Part shown: in pieces, positions 44,084 to 53,528 of the stretch
Layout: every line of letters begins with the position of its first letter
Position numbering within the stretch: position 1 is the stretch's first letter
Assembly (NCBI RefSeq): GCF_011764545.1
Contig: NZ_AP022870.1
Span: 4,758,001-4,822,000, forward strand
DNA: 64,000 nt
Source of the DNA: Phytohabitans flavus
GTDB lineage: Bacteria > Actinomycetota > Actinomycetes > Mycobacteriales > Micromonosporaceae
Direction: 5' to 3'
Translations under genes and position numbers: made by a program
The notes under the pieces: generated by a model
Database searches by the model: none
What the model was told of the DNA's origin: nothing
What the model saw: only the letters and a program-made list of their open reading frames with translations

Positions 44084-44632
44084 ATGACGACGGTCGACAA
44101 CGGAGTTAACGTCCAGGCGCTGCTCGACGCGCGCAAGGTGCTGGCGGGCGCGCCCGAGGCCGCCCAGTTCACCTGGCGGGCCTCCTCGAAGTGGCAGAAC
44201 GGCGTGCACAGCACGACGACGGTGGAGAAGTTCTTCGGCCTCGGGCAGGAGCAGGCCCACAAGTCCGAAGCGGTGTTCGACGCCGACCACCCCGAGGTCT
44301 TCGCGGCGGAGGACAACGGCATCACGCCCATCGAGTACCTCCTCGTCGGCCTGGCCGCCTGCCTGACGGCGGGTGTGGCGTCGGTCGCGCAGAACCGCGG
44401 GATCCAGCTGCGTTCGGTGGAGTCGACGGTCGAAGGCCAGCACGACATCCGCGGGATCCTCGGTGTCGACAGCGACGTCCGCAACGGCTTCAACGACATC
44501 AAGGTGACGTTCAAAATCGACGCGGACGCCTCGCCGCAGGACATCGAGGCGCTGGTCGCCCAGTCCCAGAAGCGTTCCGCCGTGTTCGACGCCCTCACCA
44601 ACCCGACGAACGTCACCGTCGAGGTCGCCTGA
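44084..44632 (+). CDS. OsmC-family protein with one of the two redox cysteines
   Basis: 182 residues with the OsmC fold: GITPIEYLLVGLAACLTAGVASVA holds the first redox Cys, on the central helix. The second Cys of Ohr/OsmC peroxidases, normally in a CP motif late in the chain, is absent; that region reads QSQKRSAVFDALTNPTN. This is seen in a subgroup of unclear role, so hydroperoxide reduction is not certain. It is divergent from metX and 12 bases before the flavoprotein gene. Confidence 0.85.
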   Translation: MTTVDNGVNVQALLDARKVLAGAPEAAQFTWRASSKWQNGVHSTTTVEKFFGLGQEQAHKSEAVFDADHPEVFAAEDNGITPIEYLLVGLAACLTAGVASVAQNRGIQLRSVESTVEGQHDIRGILGVDSDVRNGFNDIKVTFKIDADASPQDIEALVAQSQKRSAVFDALTNPTNVTVEVA

Positions 44633-44644
44633 GGGGATCGAGCC

Positions 44645-45874
44645 ATCGAACACACCACCGTGGTGGTCATCGGGGCGGGCCACGCCGGCCTCGCCGCGAG
44701 CCACTTCCTCACCGAGCGGTCGATCGACCACGTCGTCCTCGAACGCGGCGAGGTGGCGAACTCCTGGCGCCGGGAGCGCTGGGAGTCCCTGCGACTGCTG
44801 ACGCCCAACTGGCAGAGCCGCCTGCCCGGCCTCCCCTACGCGGGCGCGGACCCCGATGGGTACATGACGGCCGGCGAGGTGGTCGAGCTCGTCGACCGCT
44901 TCGCCGCCGTGTCGCGCGCGCCCGTCCGGACCGGTACGAACGTCACGTCGGTTAGCGGTGTCGACGGCGGCTACCACGTGACGACAAGCCGAGGTGAGAT
45001 CCGCTGCCGCGCGGTGGTCATCGCGAGCGGCGCCTGCAACCAGCCGGCGGTGCCGCGGATCAGCGAGGCGGTACCGGCGTCCGTCGAGCAGGTGACCCCG
45101 CTGGAGTACCAGAGTCCCGCCAAGCTCGCGGACGGCGGCGTGCTCGTCGTGGGCGCTTCGGCGACCGGCGTACAGCTGGCGTCGGAGATCAGGGCGTCGG
45201 GCCGGCCGGTGACCCTCTCGGTGGGCGAGCACGTACGGCTGCCGCGCACCTACCGTGGTCGGGACATCCTGTGGTGGATGGACGCGTCTGGCGTGTGGGA
45301 CCAGCGGTACGACGAGGTGGACGACCTCACCCGGGCCCGGCGCCTGCCCTCGCCGCAGCTCGTCGGCACGCCCGAGCGGGGCACCCTCGACCTCAACGCG
45401 CTCGCCGCGGCCGGTGTCGAGCTTGTGGGCCGCTGGGCGGCCGTGCGCGACGGCCGCGCACTGTTCTCCGGTGGCCTGCGCAACGTGTTCTCGCTCGCTG
45501 ACCTGAAGATGGAGCGGCTGCTGGCCACGTTCGACGAGTGGGCACGCGCGCACGGACACGACGGCTCGCCCGAGCGTTTCGCGCCCACGCGCGTACCCGC
45601 ATCCACGCGGCTCCAGCTCGACCTGGGCAGCGGCGAGATCCGCACGGTCGTATGGGCGACGGGCTTTCGCCCGGACTACCGGTGGCTCGACGTACCCGTC
45701 GTCGACCCGAAAGGGCAGCTGCGCCACGACGGCGGCGCGGTCGAAAGCCCCGGCCTGTACGCGCTCGGGCTGCCAGTGCTGCGGCGGCGCAAGTCCACCT
45801 TCATCCACGGCATCGAGGACGACGCCCGCGACGTGATCGCCCACCTCGCCGGCTACCTTGCCGTACGTCGATGA
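44645..45874 (+). CDS. FAD-dependent monooxygenase-like flavoprotein (CzcO type)
   Basis: About 409 residues. The FAD-binding GxGxxG is at the very start (TTVVVIGAGHAGLAASHFL), the second NADPH-binding motif near VLVVGASATGVQLASEI, and the late VVWATGFRPDY motif fits flavin monooxygenases. The first standard start, GTG 44660, would cut into the first beta strand. In frame above it are IEHTT codons from an ATC at 44645, placed 8 bases after GAGGGG, so ATC may be the real start. Co-transcribed with osmC. Substrate unknown. Confidence 0.8.
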   Translation: MEHTTVVVIGAGHAGLAASHFLTERSIDHVVLERGEVANSWRRERWESLRLLTPNWQSRLPGLPYAGADPDGYMTAGEVVELVDRFAAVSRAPVRTGTNVTSVSGVDGGYHVTTSRGEIRCRAVVIASGACNQPAVPRISEAVPASVEQVTPLEYQSPAKLADGGVLVVGASATGVQLASEIRASGRPVTLSVGEHVRLPRTYRGRDILWWMDASGVWDQRYDEVDDLTRARRLPSPQLVGTPERGTLDLNALAAAGVELVGRWAAVRDGRALFSGGLRNVFSLADLKMERLLATFDEWARAHGHDGSPERFAPTRVPASTRLQLDLGSGEIRTVVWATGFRPDYRWLDVPVVDPKGQLRHDGGAVESPGLYALGLPVLRRRKSTFIHGIEDDARDVIAHLAGYLAVRR

Positions 45875-45917
45875 CTTGGCTGATCGGCGCTGCTTCGGGC
45901 GGCCTAGAATCGCGCCC

Positions 45918-47062
45918 ATGCCGTCGATCTCCGGGAGCCGCCGCGCCGCAGGTGACAGCTCGGCGGTTCCGCCCGGGTACGTGGAGGTCGACTTTGGTGC
46001 CGGGCCGCGGCTGCTGGAGGAATCCACGTCAGTGTTGAGCCTTAAACCCGCGGACGGCCTCGTCCCCGCGCAAGGAGCGGTCGATTGGTCGCCGTTGGAG
46101 GCTCTGCCGGACTGCCTCACCGTGGAGTGGTCCGGTCCCGAGCGTGGAATCGTCGACGCCGTGGCCGCCCACCCGGAATTCGCTTCCTGTACTGGGATGA
46201 CGCCGCTGGTGACATCGACCTCGGCTCAACCCGCCTCAGCGAGGTGCGGCTGGAGGGTGCCGGGCTGCGGAGCCTGCGACTTCCCGACCAGATCGAGACG
46301 CTGCTACTGCGCAGGCCGCCGGCAACCTTGAACGTTCATGCCCCCAACGGCGGCCACCGGCTCGACCTGCGACTGTTTCCGTACGGGCCGGACGTCGTGA
46401 TACCGGACGGCCTGCGCCGGGCGTCCAAGCTCTGGCTCTGGGTCGGGGGCGAGGTGTCGATGACCGTACTGGCGGCCATGACCGACCTGGAGGATCTGAC
46501 GATCACGTTCGACGGTGCTCCCGGCGCCCTGACCGACCTGCGTGAGCTGGATCGGCACAGCCGGCTGCACAGCCTGCGCCTCGATGACGCCTTCGGGCTC
46601 GACCCGGCCAGCTTGCCGGAGCTGCGCTCGCTTCGTCATCTCGAACTCAACGGCACCAGACGCACGACCGCCGCCGCCGTGAAGGGCCGGTTCAAGGGCA
46701 GCGCGGTCACGGTGTCCGTCAGCGGCGCGAAGTCGCAGGCCTGGCTGGCGGCGCACATGGACAATCCGTTTCGCGACTGGGTGGAGGACTCCGAGGCGTA
46801 TGGCCGCGCGGCATGCGCCGCCTACACACGCGCCATGAGCGCCGTCAACGCGATCCCTTCTGCCGCACCCGACCGGCTGGAGGCGGTCGAACGTACCCTG
46901 CGCGGCCTCGTCACCGACCTCAACACAGTGCACGACGAACACGGTCCAATTGAGACAGACGACCGCGAGCATGCCTGGTACGTCTTCGAAGAACTGGCCA
47001 ACCGCCTTCAGGTACCCGCGCCGGAGGCGAGCAGGTGGTTCGACGAGGCTCGGCGATTCTGA
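45918..47062 (+). pseudogene. Leucine-rich hypothetical protein with one frame break
   Basis: The first frame (MPSISGSRRAAGDSSAVPPGYVE, LSLKPADGLVPAQG, VEWSGPERGIVDAVAAHP) gives way near 46172 to another (GIRFLYWDDAAGDIDLGS, LRLPDQIETLLLRR, LRSLRHLELNGTRR, LEAVERTLRGLVTDLNTV) that ends at 47062. Adding one C to the CCC at 46172-46174 joins them into about 382 residues. The middle has leucine-rich-repeat-like strands; the last 100 residues are helical. I do not recognise the family. ATG 45918 has no clear ribosome site. Confidence 0.55.
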
Positions 47063-47072
47063 CCGAAAGCCT

Positions 47073-47518
47073 TTAGCGCTCCAGGGCGTCGAGTAGGTCT
47101 TGCAGGGCGCGGCAGGCGGTGGCGAAGCGTTCCGGGCCGATCAGCTCGCCCCAGCGCTCCTCGATCTCGGCGACCCGGTCCCCGCCGCCGCCAACGCTGC
47201 CCGCCCACGCGCCGTCGGGACGATGAGCTTTGCCCGCCCGTCCTGCGGATCCGGCTGCCGTTCGAGGTAGCCCAAGCGCTGGAGGTCGTTCACCAGCTCG
47301 GAGGTGGCGGCCAGGCTGAGCTGGGCGCGGGCGGCTAGCTCGGTGAGCCGGGCGCCGCCGTAGATGTTGCCGAAGATCTGTAGGTGCGGCTCGCGTAGGT
47401 CGCCGTACCCGGCCTCGCCGGCCGGGCTGAAGACCTCTGCCCGGAACTGGCGGAGCAGGCGGACCAGCAGCTGCCCGATGGCCGCCCGGTCGGCGGGCAG
47501 GTCGCTTGACGTCGGCAT
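47073..47518 (-). pseudogene. MarR-family regulator with one frame break
   Basis: The winged-helix part is clear: LRQFRAEVFSPAGEAGYGDLREPHLQIF, ARLTELAARAQLSLAATSELVNDLQRLGYLERQPDPQDGRAKLI. The C-terminal dimer helix is in another frame (GDRVAEIEERWGELIGPERF to LQDLLDALER). One G lost from the run at 47180-47183 explains the break; read through it is about 148 residues, a normal MarR. It is divergent from the hydrolase at 47580, with a 34-bp palindrome in between that covers both starts. Confidence 0.85.
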
Positions 47519-47531
47519 CCGAGCAGGATAA

Positions 47532-47565
47532 TACTTCGGGTACCGAAGCTTCGGTTCCCGAAGTA
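47532..47565. promoter_or_regulatory. 34-bp palindromic operator between marR and the hydrolase
   Basis: TACTTCGGG at 47532-47540 mirrors CCCGAAGTA at 47557-47565, around ACCGAAGCTTCGGT at the centre; only one base pair of 17 is mismatched. It can hold two overlapping MarR dimers. It begins 14 bp upstream of marR and ends 15 bp before the hydrolase start (ribosome site GGAGG at 47570). Confidence 0.82.
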
Positions 47566-47579
47566 AATTGGAGGCGGCC

Positions 47580-48389
47580 ATGGCAACCGCGTCGACCGTC
47601 CGGACCCGGGTCGGTCCCCTGCACGTCGAGGTCGACGGTGACGGGCCGCCGGCGGTGTTGTGGCACAGCCTGTTCGTCGACTCGACCACCTGGGCCCGCC
47701 TGCGCCCGGCGCTTGCCGCGCGGCGCACGCTGATCCTCGTAGACGGCCCTGGTCACGGCCACAGTGGACGGCCGCCGGGCCCGTTCACCATGTCCGACTG
47801 CGCTGACGCCGCCGCCGAGGTCCTCGCTTCCCTTGCCGTGACCGGACCGGTGGACTGGCTCGGCAATGCCTGGGGCGGCCACGTCGGGGTGACCTTCGCG
47901 GCCGAGCGCCCGGAGGCGTGCCGCAGCCTGCTCACCATCGCCACGCCGATCCACGCCCTGCCCGCCTCAGACCGCCGTTCCGTGCGCCTGGCCTATGTCC
48001 TGCACCGCCTGGCCGGCCCGCGCGCGGTGGCCGGCCCGCTCACGGACGCGCTGCTGGGCCGGGCCCTACGCCGCGCCGACCTGGCCGCCGCGACCGCCGC
48101 AAGCTCGTCGTTCATCCGCGCCGACCGGCGCGGCATGCGCCAGGCGATCCGCTCGATCAGCCTCGACCGCGCCGACGCCACAGCCCTCCTGCCCGCGATA
48201 AAGGCGCCGACTCTGATGGCCACGGGCGCCGACGACGCGATGTGTACCCCCGCCGACACCGCGACCTGGGCCGCCCAGGTGCAGTCGGGCCACCATGTCG
48301 TACTGAGCGGAGCCGGCCACCTCGCTCCCCTCTTCGACCCGCGCACCTCGACCGTGATCACCGACTTCTGGCAACAAACCGGCCGGTAG
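47580..48389 (+). CDS. Alpha/beta hydrolase-fold protein with Ala at the nucleophile position
   Basis: 269 residues with the hydrolase fold: strand LILVDGPGHGHSGRP, elbow WLGNAWGGHVG (95-103), acid region ATGADDAMCTP and late His in SGAGHLAPL. The elbow G-N-A-W-G has Ala97 where Ser, Cys or Asp attacks. Either it uses another chemistry or binds without cleavage. Start ATG 47580 with GGAGG before it. It is the likely target of the divergent MarR, so induced by a small aromatic or stress signal; that is inference. Confidence 0.82.
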   Translation: MATASTVRTRVGPLHVEVDGDGPPAVLWHSLFVDSTTWARLRPALAARRTLILVDGPGHGHSGRPPGPFTMSDCADAAAEVLASLAVTGPVDWLGNAWGGHVGVTFAAERPEACRSLLTIATPIHALPASDRRSVRLAYVLHRLAGPRAVAGPLTDALLGRALRRADLAAATAASSSFIRADRRGMRQAIRSISLDRADATALLPAIKAPTLMATGADDAMCTPADTATWAAQVQSGHHVVLSGAGHLAPLFDPRTSTVITDFWQQTGR

Positions 48390-48422
48390 CGGTCACCGGG
48401 CGGTCGATGGTTCGATCGTCGG

Positions 48423-49527
48423 GTGACGGTTGTGGCCATGCGCCGGTGGCGGGTGCGTGGCGCGCTGGCCCCGGCGGCGGCCGCCGCGGTGACGGCGGCG
48501 TTGCTGGCGCTCTCCTTGGCTGGTCCGGACCGCGGGCCGGTGGCCTGGCCGCTCGGTGTACCACTGCTCGTCGCCGGCCTGGCCGCGTTGCGTTGGCGGC
48601 ACACCCGGCCCGGCGCGGTGCTGGCGTTCACGGTCGCCGTGGCTTCGGCGTACTACCTCGCGGGTTTCCGCCAGGGCCGGAAGTGGTGCCGTTCGTCGTG
48701 GCGCTCTTCGCCGTCGCCGCCTCCGGCCGGCGGCTGCTCGCGGTGGCCGCGGTGGTCGGGGCTTGCCTTGTCTCCGGCTCGGCCGACTTGGTCCGCGGCG
48801 ACCCGGAGGAGCTCGCCGACCTGTTCGGGGTCGCCGGCACGCTGGCGGCGGTCGTCGCGGCCGGCGAGGCGCACCGCGCCCGGCGGGCGTTCCTGGAGCA
48901 GAGCCGGCAGCGGGCGGTCGAGGGCGAGCGGCTGCGGATCGCGCGGGAGCTACACGACGCGGTGAGCCACCATCTGGCGGTGATCAACCTACAGGCCGAG
49001 GCGGCGCTCGCCCGGTACGCGAGCCGTCCGGAGTTTGCCCTGACCGCGCTCTCCACGATCAGCGAGGCCAGCCGGGAGGCGCTCGGCGACATCCGCGCCA
49101 CACTCGGCGCGGTCCGCGCGGCCGGATCCGTCGCGGTGGAGCCGGCGCTGTCGCTGGCTGACCTGCCCGGGCTCGCCGCGCGCGTCCGGGCGACCGGCGC
49201 CGAGGTGACGGTCACCCTGCCAGATCCGCCCGCCGCGCTGCCCGCCGCCGTCGAACGCGCCGTCGTGCGCATCGCCCAGGAGGCGTTGACCAACGCCGCG
49301 CGCCACGCCAGGCCGCGGCAGTTGCGGCTGACCATCGGGTACGAGCCGGGGCAGGTGCTGCTCGACGTGACCAACGACGGCGCGGCCACGACGGTCCCAC
49401 GGCAGGGCAGCGGGATACCCGGCATGCGGCAGCGCGCCGAGGCGCTCGGCGGTGAGCTGCGCGCCGAACCGCTGGGGACGGCCGGTTCGCGGTACAAGCG
49501 CGCCTGCCGCTCGGCGGTGGCCGGTGA
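48423..49527 (+). pseudogene. NarL-type sensor histidine kinase with two frame breaks
   Basis: Frame one (48423-48660) gives the N-terminal helices (LAPAAAAAVTAALLALSLAG, VLAFTVAVASAYYLAGF). Frame two continues PPGPEVVPFVVALFAVAASGRR, then the HisKA_3 box RIARELHDAVSHHLAVINLQAE with the phospho-His, and the ATPase region VRIAQEALTNAARHA and GSGIPGMRQRAEALGG. A third shift near 49480 restores FAVQARLPLGGG and a TGA at 49525-49527. Each shift fits loss of one G. Read through it is about 368 residues; it overlaps the response regulator start (GTGA). Confidence 0.85.
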
Positions 49528-50186
49528 TCCGCGTCCTCGTCGCCGACGACCAGGTGCTGGTCCGGGCCGGCCTGCGGGTGATCCTCGACGAGCCGGACAT
49601 GCGGCTTGTCGCCGAGGCCGGCACCGGGGAGCAGGCGGTGGAGCTCATTCGCGTTCACCGGCCCGACGTGGTGCTGATGGACGTGCGCATGCCCGAGCTC
49701 GACGGGCTCGCCGCCACCCGCCGGATCGCCGCCGACCCAGCACTGGACGCGGTCCGGGTCGTCGTGCTGACCACCTACGACCTCGACGCGTACGTCTACG
49801 AGGCGCTCCGCGCCGGCGCCAGCGGCTTCCTGCTCAAGGATGCCGGCCACGCCGAGATCGTCACCGCCGTCCGGGCGGTCGCGGGCGGCGGCGCTCTGCT
49901 GTCCCCGGCCGTGACCAGGCGGCTGATCGACGAGTTCGCGGCACGGCCACCGCGGCAGGTCGACGGCACCGGGCTGGACCGGCTCACCGAGCGGGAGCAC
50001 CAGGTGCTGCTGCTCGTCGCGGCGGGGCTCAACAACGACGAGGTCGGCGCCCGGCTCGGGATGAGCCCCGCGACCGCCAAGACGCACGTCACCCGCATCC
50101 AGGCGAAGCTCGGCGCGCGCGACCGGGTACAGCTCGTGGTGCTCGCCTACGAGACGCGGCTGGTCCAGCCCGGATGGCTGGTCTGA
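49524..50186 (+). CDS. NarL/LuxR-type response regulator
   Basis: 220 residues from the GTG 49524. The receiver domain begins IRVLVADDQVLVRAGL, with the phospho-acceptor Asp in RPDVVLMDVRMPELDG and the Lys in GFLLKDAG. The C-terminal LuxR helix-turn-helix reads LTEREHQVLLLVAAGLNNDEVGARLGMSPATAKTHVTRIQAKLG. Partner of the kinase upstream, whose stop overlaps its start. No regulated gene is obvious; the membrane gene downstream is a candidate. Confidence 0.93.
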   Translation: MIRVLVADDQVLVRAGLRVILDEPDMRLVAEAGTGEQAVELIRVHRPDVVLMDVRMPELDGLAATRRIAADPALDAVRVVVLTTYDLDAYVYEALRAGASGFLLKDAGHAEIVTAVRAVAGGGALLSPAVTRRLIDEFAARPPRQVDGTGLDRLTEREHQVLLLVAAGLNNDEVGARLGMSPATAKTHVTRIQAKLGARDRVQLVVLAYETRLVQPGWLV

Positions 50187-50284
50187 CCCGCTGAGGGTGT
50201 CAGGGTCGGCGTACGCGGTTCGCGTACGGCGCGACCATCCGCCGGCACGAGGCCGCGGCCCGGCACGCCGAACAGGATCGCCAC

Positions 50285-50899
50285 ATGAGCGATTTCCGAA
50301 CCTCGCTGGCCCGCGCCTGCCTCGTCGCCGGCCCCGCGCTGCTGGCCGCGTCGACGTTCTTCTGGACCGACGGCCGGTCCGGCCCCACCGGTGGCACGCT
50401 GCTGGTACTGGCCATGCCACTGTGGACATACGGCATCGTCGCCCTGCTCGACGGGATGCGCGCGACCCTGCCCCGGTACGCGGCCGCTGTGCTCCTGCTG
50501 ACCCTCTTCGGCGCGATGGGCGGCGCCGCCTTCGGCTTCCAGGGCTTCTTCGAATCGGTACACGGCATGGACAAGCAGGCCGCGCTGGCCGCCCTGGACG
50601 AGCACCCGGTCACCGCGGGGATCCTGTTGTGGGGACTTGGCCCACTGTTCCCCGCCGCACTGTTCACGCTCGGCGCCGGCCTGCTCCGGACCCGCCAGCT
50701 GCCGAGGGCGGCGGCCCTGCTCATGTGCGCCGGCGGGCTTCTGTTCCCCCTCAGCCGTATCCCCCGCCTGGAGTGGGTCGCCCACCTCGTAGACCTGGTC
50801 CTGCTCCTGCCGTTCCTGGTAGCCGCGCTCGGAAACTTCGCCACGACCGGAAAAACTGAGCTGCACGAAGCTCAGGGACGGACGAGCCCCGCCTCGTAA
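50285..50899 (+). CDS. Membrane protein, six helices, unknown function
   Basis: 204 residues with about six hydrophobic helices (for example GGTLLVLAMPLWTYGIVALL, AAVLLLTLFGAMGGAAFGFQGFF, LVDLVLLLPFLVAALG). No motif that I recognise. It follows the response regulator by 98 bp, and its 3' end overlaps the stop of the convergent second response regulator by 28 bp. Confidence 0.65.
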   Translation: MSDFRTSLARACLVAGPALLAASTFFWTDGRSGPTGGTLLVLAMPLWTYGIVALLDGMRATLPRYAAAVLLLTLFGAMGGAAFGFQGFFESVHGMDKQAALAALDEHPVTAGILLWGLGPLFPAALFTLGAGLLRTRQLPRAAALLMCAGGLLFPLSRIPRLEWVAHLVDLVLLLPFLVAALGNFATTGKTELHEAQGRTSPAS

Positions 50900-51523
50900 C
50901 CGAGGATCACAGCCTGGACCCGGTCGCGGAGGCCGAGCTTCGACAGGATGCGGCCGATGTGGGTCTTGACCGTGCCTTCGGAGAGGTGGAGTTCGAGGGC
51001 GATCTCGGCATTTGAGCGGCCCAGCGCGATAAGCGTCAGCACCTCCAGCTCCCGGGGCGTCAGCGCGGCCAGCCGACCGGTGGGCGGGGCGGGGCGGGGC
51101 GGACGAGACGAAGTGGGCGATCAGCCGGCGGGTCACGGTCGGTGCCGCGACCGCCTCGCCGGAGACCACCACCCGTACCGCCGCCACGAGGTCGACCGCG
51201 AGCGTGTCCTTGAGCAGGAAGCCGTTGGCACCGGCGCGGAGCCCGGAGAAGACGTACTCGTCGAGGTCGAACGTGGTCAGGATCAGCACCTTCGGCGGCG
51301 CGGGCAGCGCGCGTACCCGCCGGGTCGCCTCGATGCCGTCGACGCCGGGCATGCGGATGTCCATGAGTACCACGTCGGGTTTCACGCGGGCGACCACGTC
51401 GAGGGCCGCGGCGCCGTCGCCGGCCTCGCCCACGACGTCGATGTCGCCGGTCTCGTCCAGGATCATCCGGAAGCCGGTGCGGACCAGCGCCTGGTCGTCG
51501 ACGAGCACGACCCGGATGCTCAC
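50872..51523 (-). pseudogene. NarL/LuxR-type response regulator with one frame break
   Basis: The receiver domain is intact from the GTG 51523: IRVVLVDDQALVRTGFRMIL, KPDVVLMDIRMPGVDG, GFLLKDTLAVDLVAAV. The linker then shifts frame in a GGGGC tandem run (51082-51103). The other frame gives the LuxR part, LTPRELEVLTLIALGRSNAEIA, ending GYEAGLVRP at 50872. Slippage by one G or C restores about 217 residues. Its start overlaps the stop of its kinase. Confidence 0.85.
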
Positions 51524-52828
51524 GCGGGTGCCCGCAACGGCAGTACCGCCCGCACCACGAAACCGCCCGCCTCGCCGGGGCCGGCCGACCAACGGCCGCC
51601 CAGCAGCGAGATCCGCTCGGCGATCCCCCGCAGCCCGTTGCCCTCGGACGAAGGCGTCGCGGACGCGGCTCCGTCGTCCGATACCTCGATCGAGAGCGAG
51701 TCCTGGTCGAAGCCGAGCCGGACCACCGCCCGCGCCCCGGATCCGGCGTGTTTGATCGTGTTGGTGAGTGCCTCCTGCGTGATCCGGTACGCGGAGAGGT
51801 CGACCGTAGTCGGCAGCGGCACCGGCGCCCCGTCCACGGTGAAGGTGACCGGCGTGCCCGCCGCGCGTACCCGATCGACGAGGTCCGGCAGCGCGGCGAC
51901 GCCGGGCTGCGGGCCAGCTGGGGTCCCTCGGCGGGGTCGTCGCGGACGATCTCCAGGAGCCGGCGCATCTCGGCGAGCGACGCGCGGCCCGTGGTGATCA
52001 CGTTGTCCAGCGCGGCGGCTGTGCGGTCCGGATGGCGCTGGAGCGCGGCGGCGCCGCCCTGTGCCTGCACGACCATCACCGACAGGCCGTGCGCGACGAC
52101 GTCGTGCAGCTCGCGGGTGATGCGGGCCCGCTCGGCGGCGGTGGCCAGCGCGACCCGCTGGTGCTGCTCCCGCTCCAGGTCTTCGGCCCGTTTCACCAGC
52201 GTGCGCAGGTGCAGGCGGCGGCTGCGCACGCTGTCGCCGATCGCGAACGCCAGGCCGAGCATCAGCAGCACGACGATCGTCTGCCCGACGGCCGCACCGA
52301 CGAGATCGCCGAAGGTCGGCGCCGACGGCTCCGGTTTGTCCAGGATGGGCGCGCCCGGCTTGAAGTACGCCTCCTCGGCCAGCCTGGCCTTCTCGCCCGT
52401 GGTCACGCCGAGGTCCGGCCGTGACTCGCCCCGGACCGGCACCGTCACGAGCTGCACCGCGGTGAGCAGGCAGGCCGCGACAAGCACCCCGCCGAAGACG
52501 AACGCCGAGCGCCGCCGGGGTGGGCGCTGGCCAGCGTGTACAGGGCCAGGGGCACGGCGAGGTCGAGCAGGATCGGATGGGCGGTGGGGTCGGCGTGGTG
52601 CCCGACCGCGCCGAGGCAGGCAAGGACGACGGCGGTCACCGTACGCCACCGGCGGATCGCGACCGCGACGGCCATCAGCAGGGGCAACAGCAGCCACACC
52701 GGCGATGCCGCCTCCTGCTGCTCGATCGTGACGACGAGCAGCACGACCGCCACGACGGCATCGAGCAGCGCCCACCGCCACACCGACGGGACACGCAGTC
52801 GGCGCAGGTCAGCGACGTGGAACACCAC
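51520..52828 (-). pseudogene. NarL-type sensor histidine kinase with two frame breaks
   Basis: From the start at 52828: helices WALLDAVVAVVLLVVTIEQ and WLLLPLLMAVAVAIRRW, then a shift near 52517 to AFVFGGVLVAACLLTAVQLVTVPV, a long outside loop, and the HisKA_3 box RITRELHDVVAHGLSVMVVQAQGG. A second shift near 51910 leads into YRITQEALTNTIKHA and NGLRGIAERISLLGG. Both breaks fit loss of one C. Read through it is about 436 residues. It is divergent from the lipoprotein-efflux operon at 52968, its likely target. Confidence 0.85.
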
Positions 52829-52967
52829 TTCATCGTAGGGCCGCCGGCGGCTGGTGGCGTCTTACCGTGGTCGTACGCCACGACCCGACCCGGGTGGTAC
52901 GGCGGGCGGCGAAAACCGGCCCGTGCGGGGACGAAAACGCATCCCGTACCGGCGACCGTCTTGTGCC

Positions 52968-53528
52968 ATGAGGACCCTTTCCCTACTGCTCGTCACGTGC
53001 GGTCTGCTCGCGGGCTGCGGACTGACCGGCGCCAGCGACGCGGCCGAGCCGTCGCCGACCGCGATGGCGGACGCCGAGATCCTGTCCATCGGCAAGGAGG
53101 TGGCCACCTGCATCCGGTCCAACGGCGTACCGGAGTTCCCCGACCCGTACGTGGAGGAGGGCCATCTCCTGCTGCCCGACCAGGTGGAGCAGGACATCGA
53201 GGCGAAGTACCCGGAGGACGTGCTGGAACGGGCCCTGGCGGCGTGCCAGTCGATCATGGATCGGCTGCCCGAGTCGGCGCTCAAGAGCGACGGCGGCGGT
53301 GAGTCCACCGGCGAACCGGGGCCGCCCACGGCCGAGGACGTGGACGCGCTGCGCAAGTTCGCCCAGTGCATGCGCGACAACGGCGTGCCGGACTGGCCTG
53401 ACCCGAAGGCGGACGGGTCGTTCCCGCTGGCCGGGTCGCCGATCGAGACGGAGGGCAAGTCACCGCGGATTATCGCGGGCTTCGACGCCTGCGGAAAGCA
53501 CTACGACGGAAAGCTGGCCTTCTCGTGA
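52968..53528 (+). CDS. Lipoprotein with repeated Cys-containing NGVP motifs
   Basis: 186 residues. Signal peptide with lipobox (LLAGC). The mature part has two similar units, EVATCIRSNGVPEFPDPY and KFAQCMRDNGVPDWPDPK, each with a Cys eight to ten residues before a PDP motif. Such proteins often come first in actinomycete operons with a peptidoglycan-binding adaptor and a MacB transporter, as here. Function unknown; a surface partner of the efflux pump is likely. Start ATG 52968; its stop overlaps the next start. Confidence 0.72.
   Translation: MRTLSLLLVTCGLLAGCGLTGASDAAEPSPTAMADAEILSIGKEVATCIRSNGVPEFPDPYVEEGHLLLPDQVEQDIEAKYPEDVLERALAACQSIMDRLPESALKSDGGGESTGEPGPPTAEDVDALRKFAQCMRDNGVPDWPDPKADGSFPLAGSPIETEGKSPRIIAGFDACGKHYDGKLAFS

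Noticed and set aside
44015..46120. Upstream extension of metX to 1106 residues
   Set aside because: The extra part runs antisense through osmC and the flavoprotein gene and shows no homology; metX homology starts at 44014.
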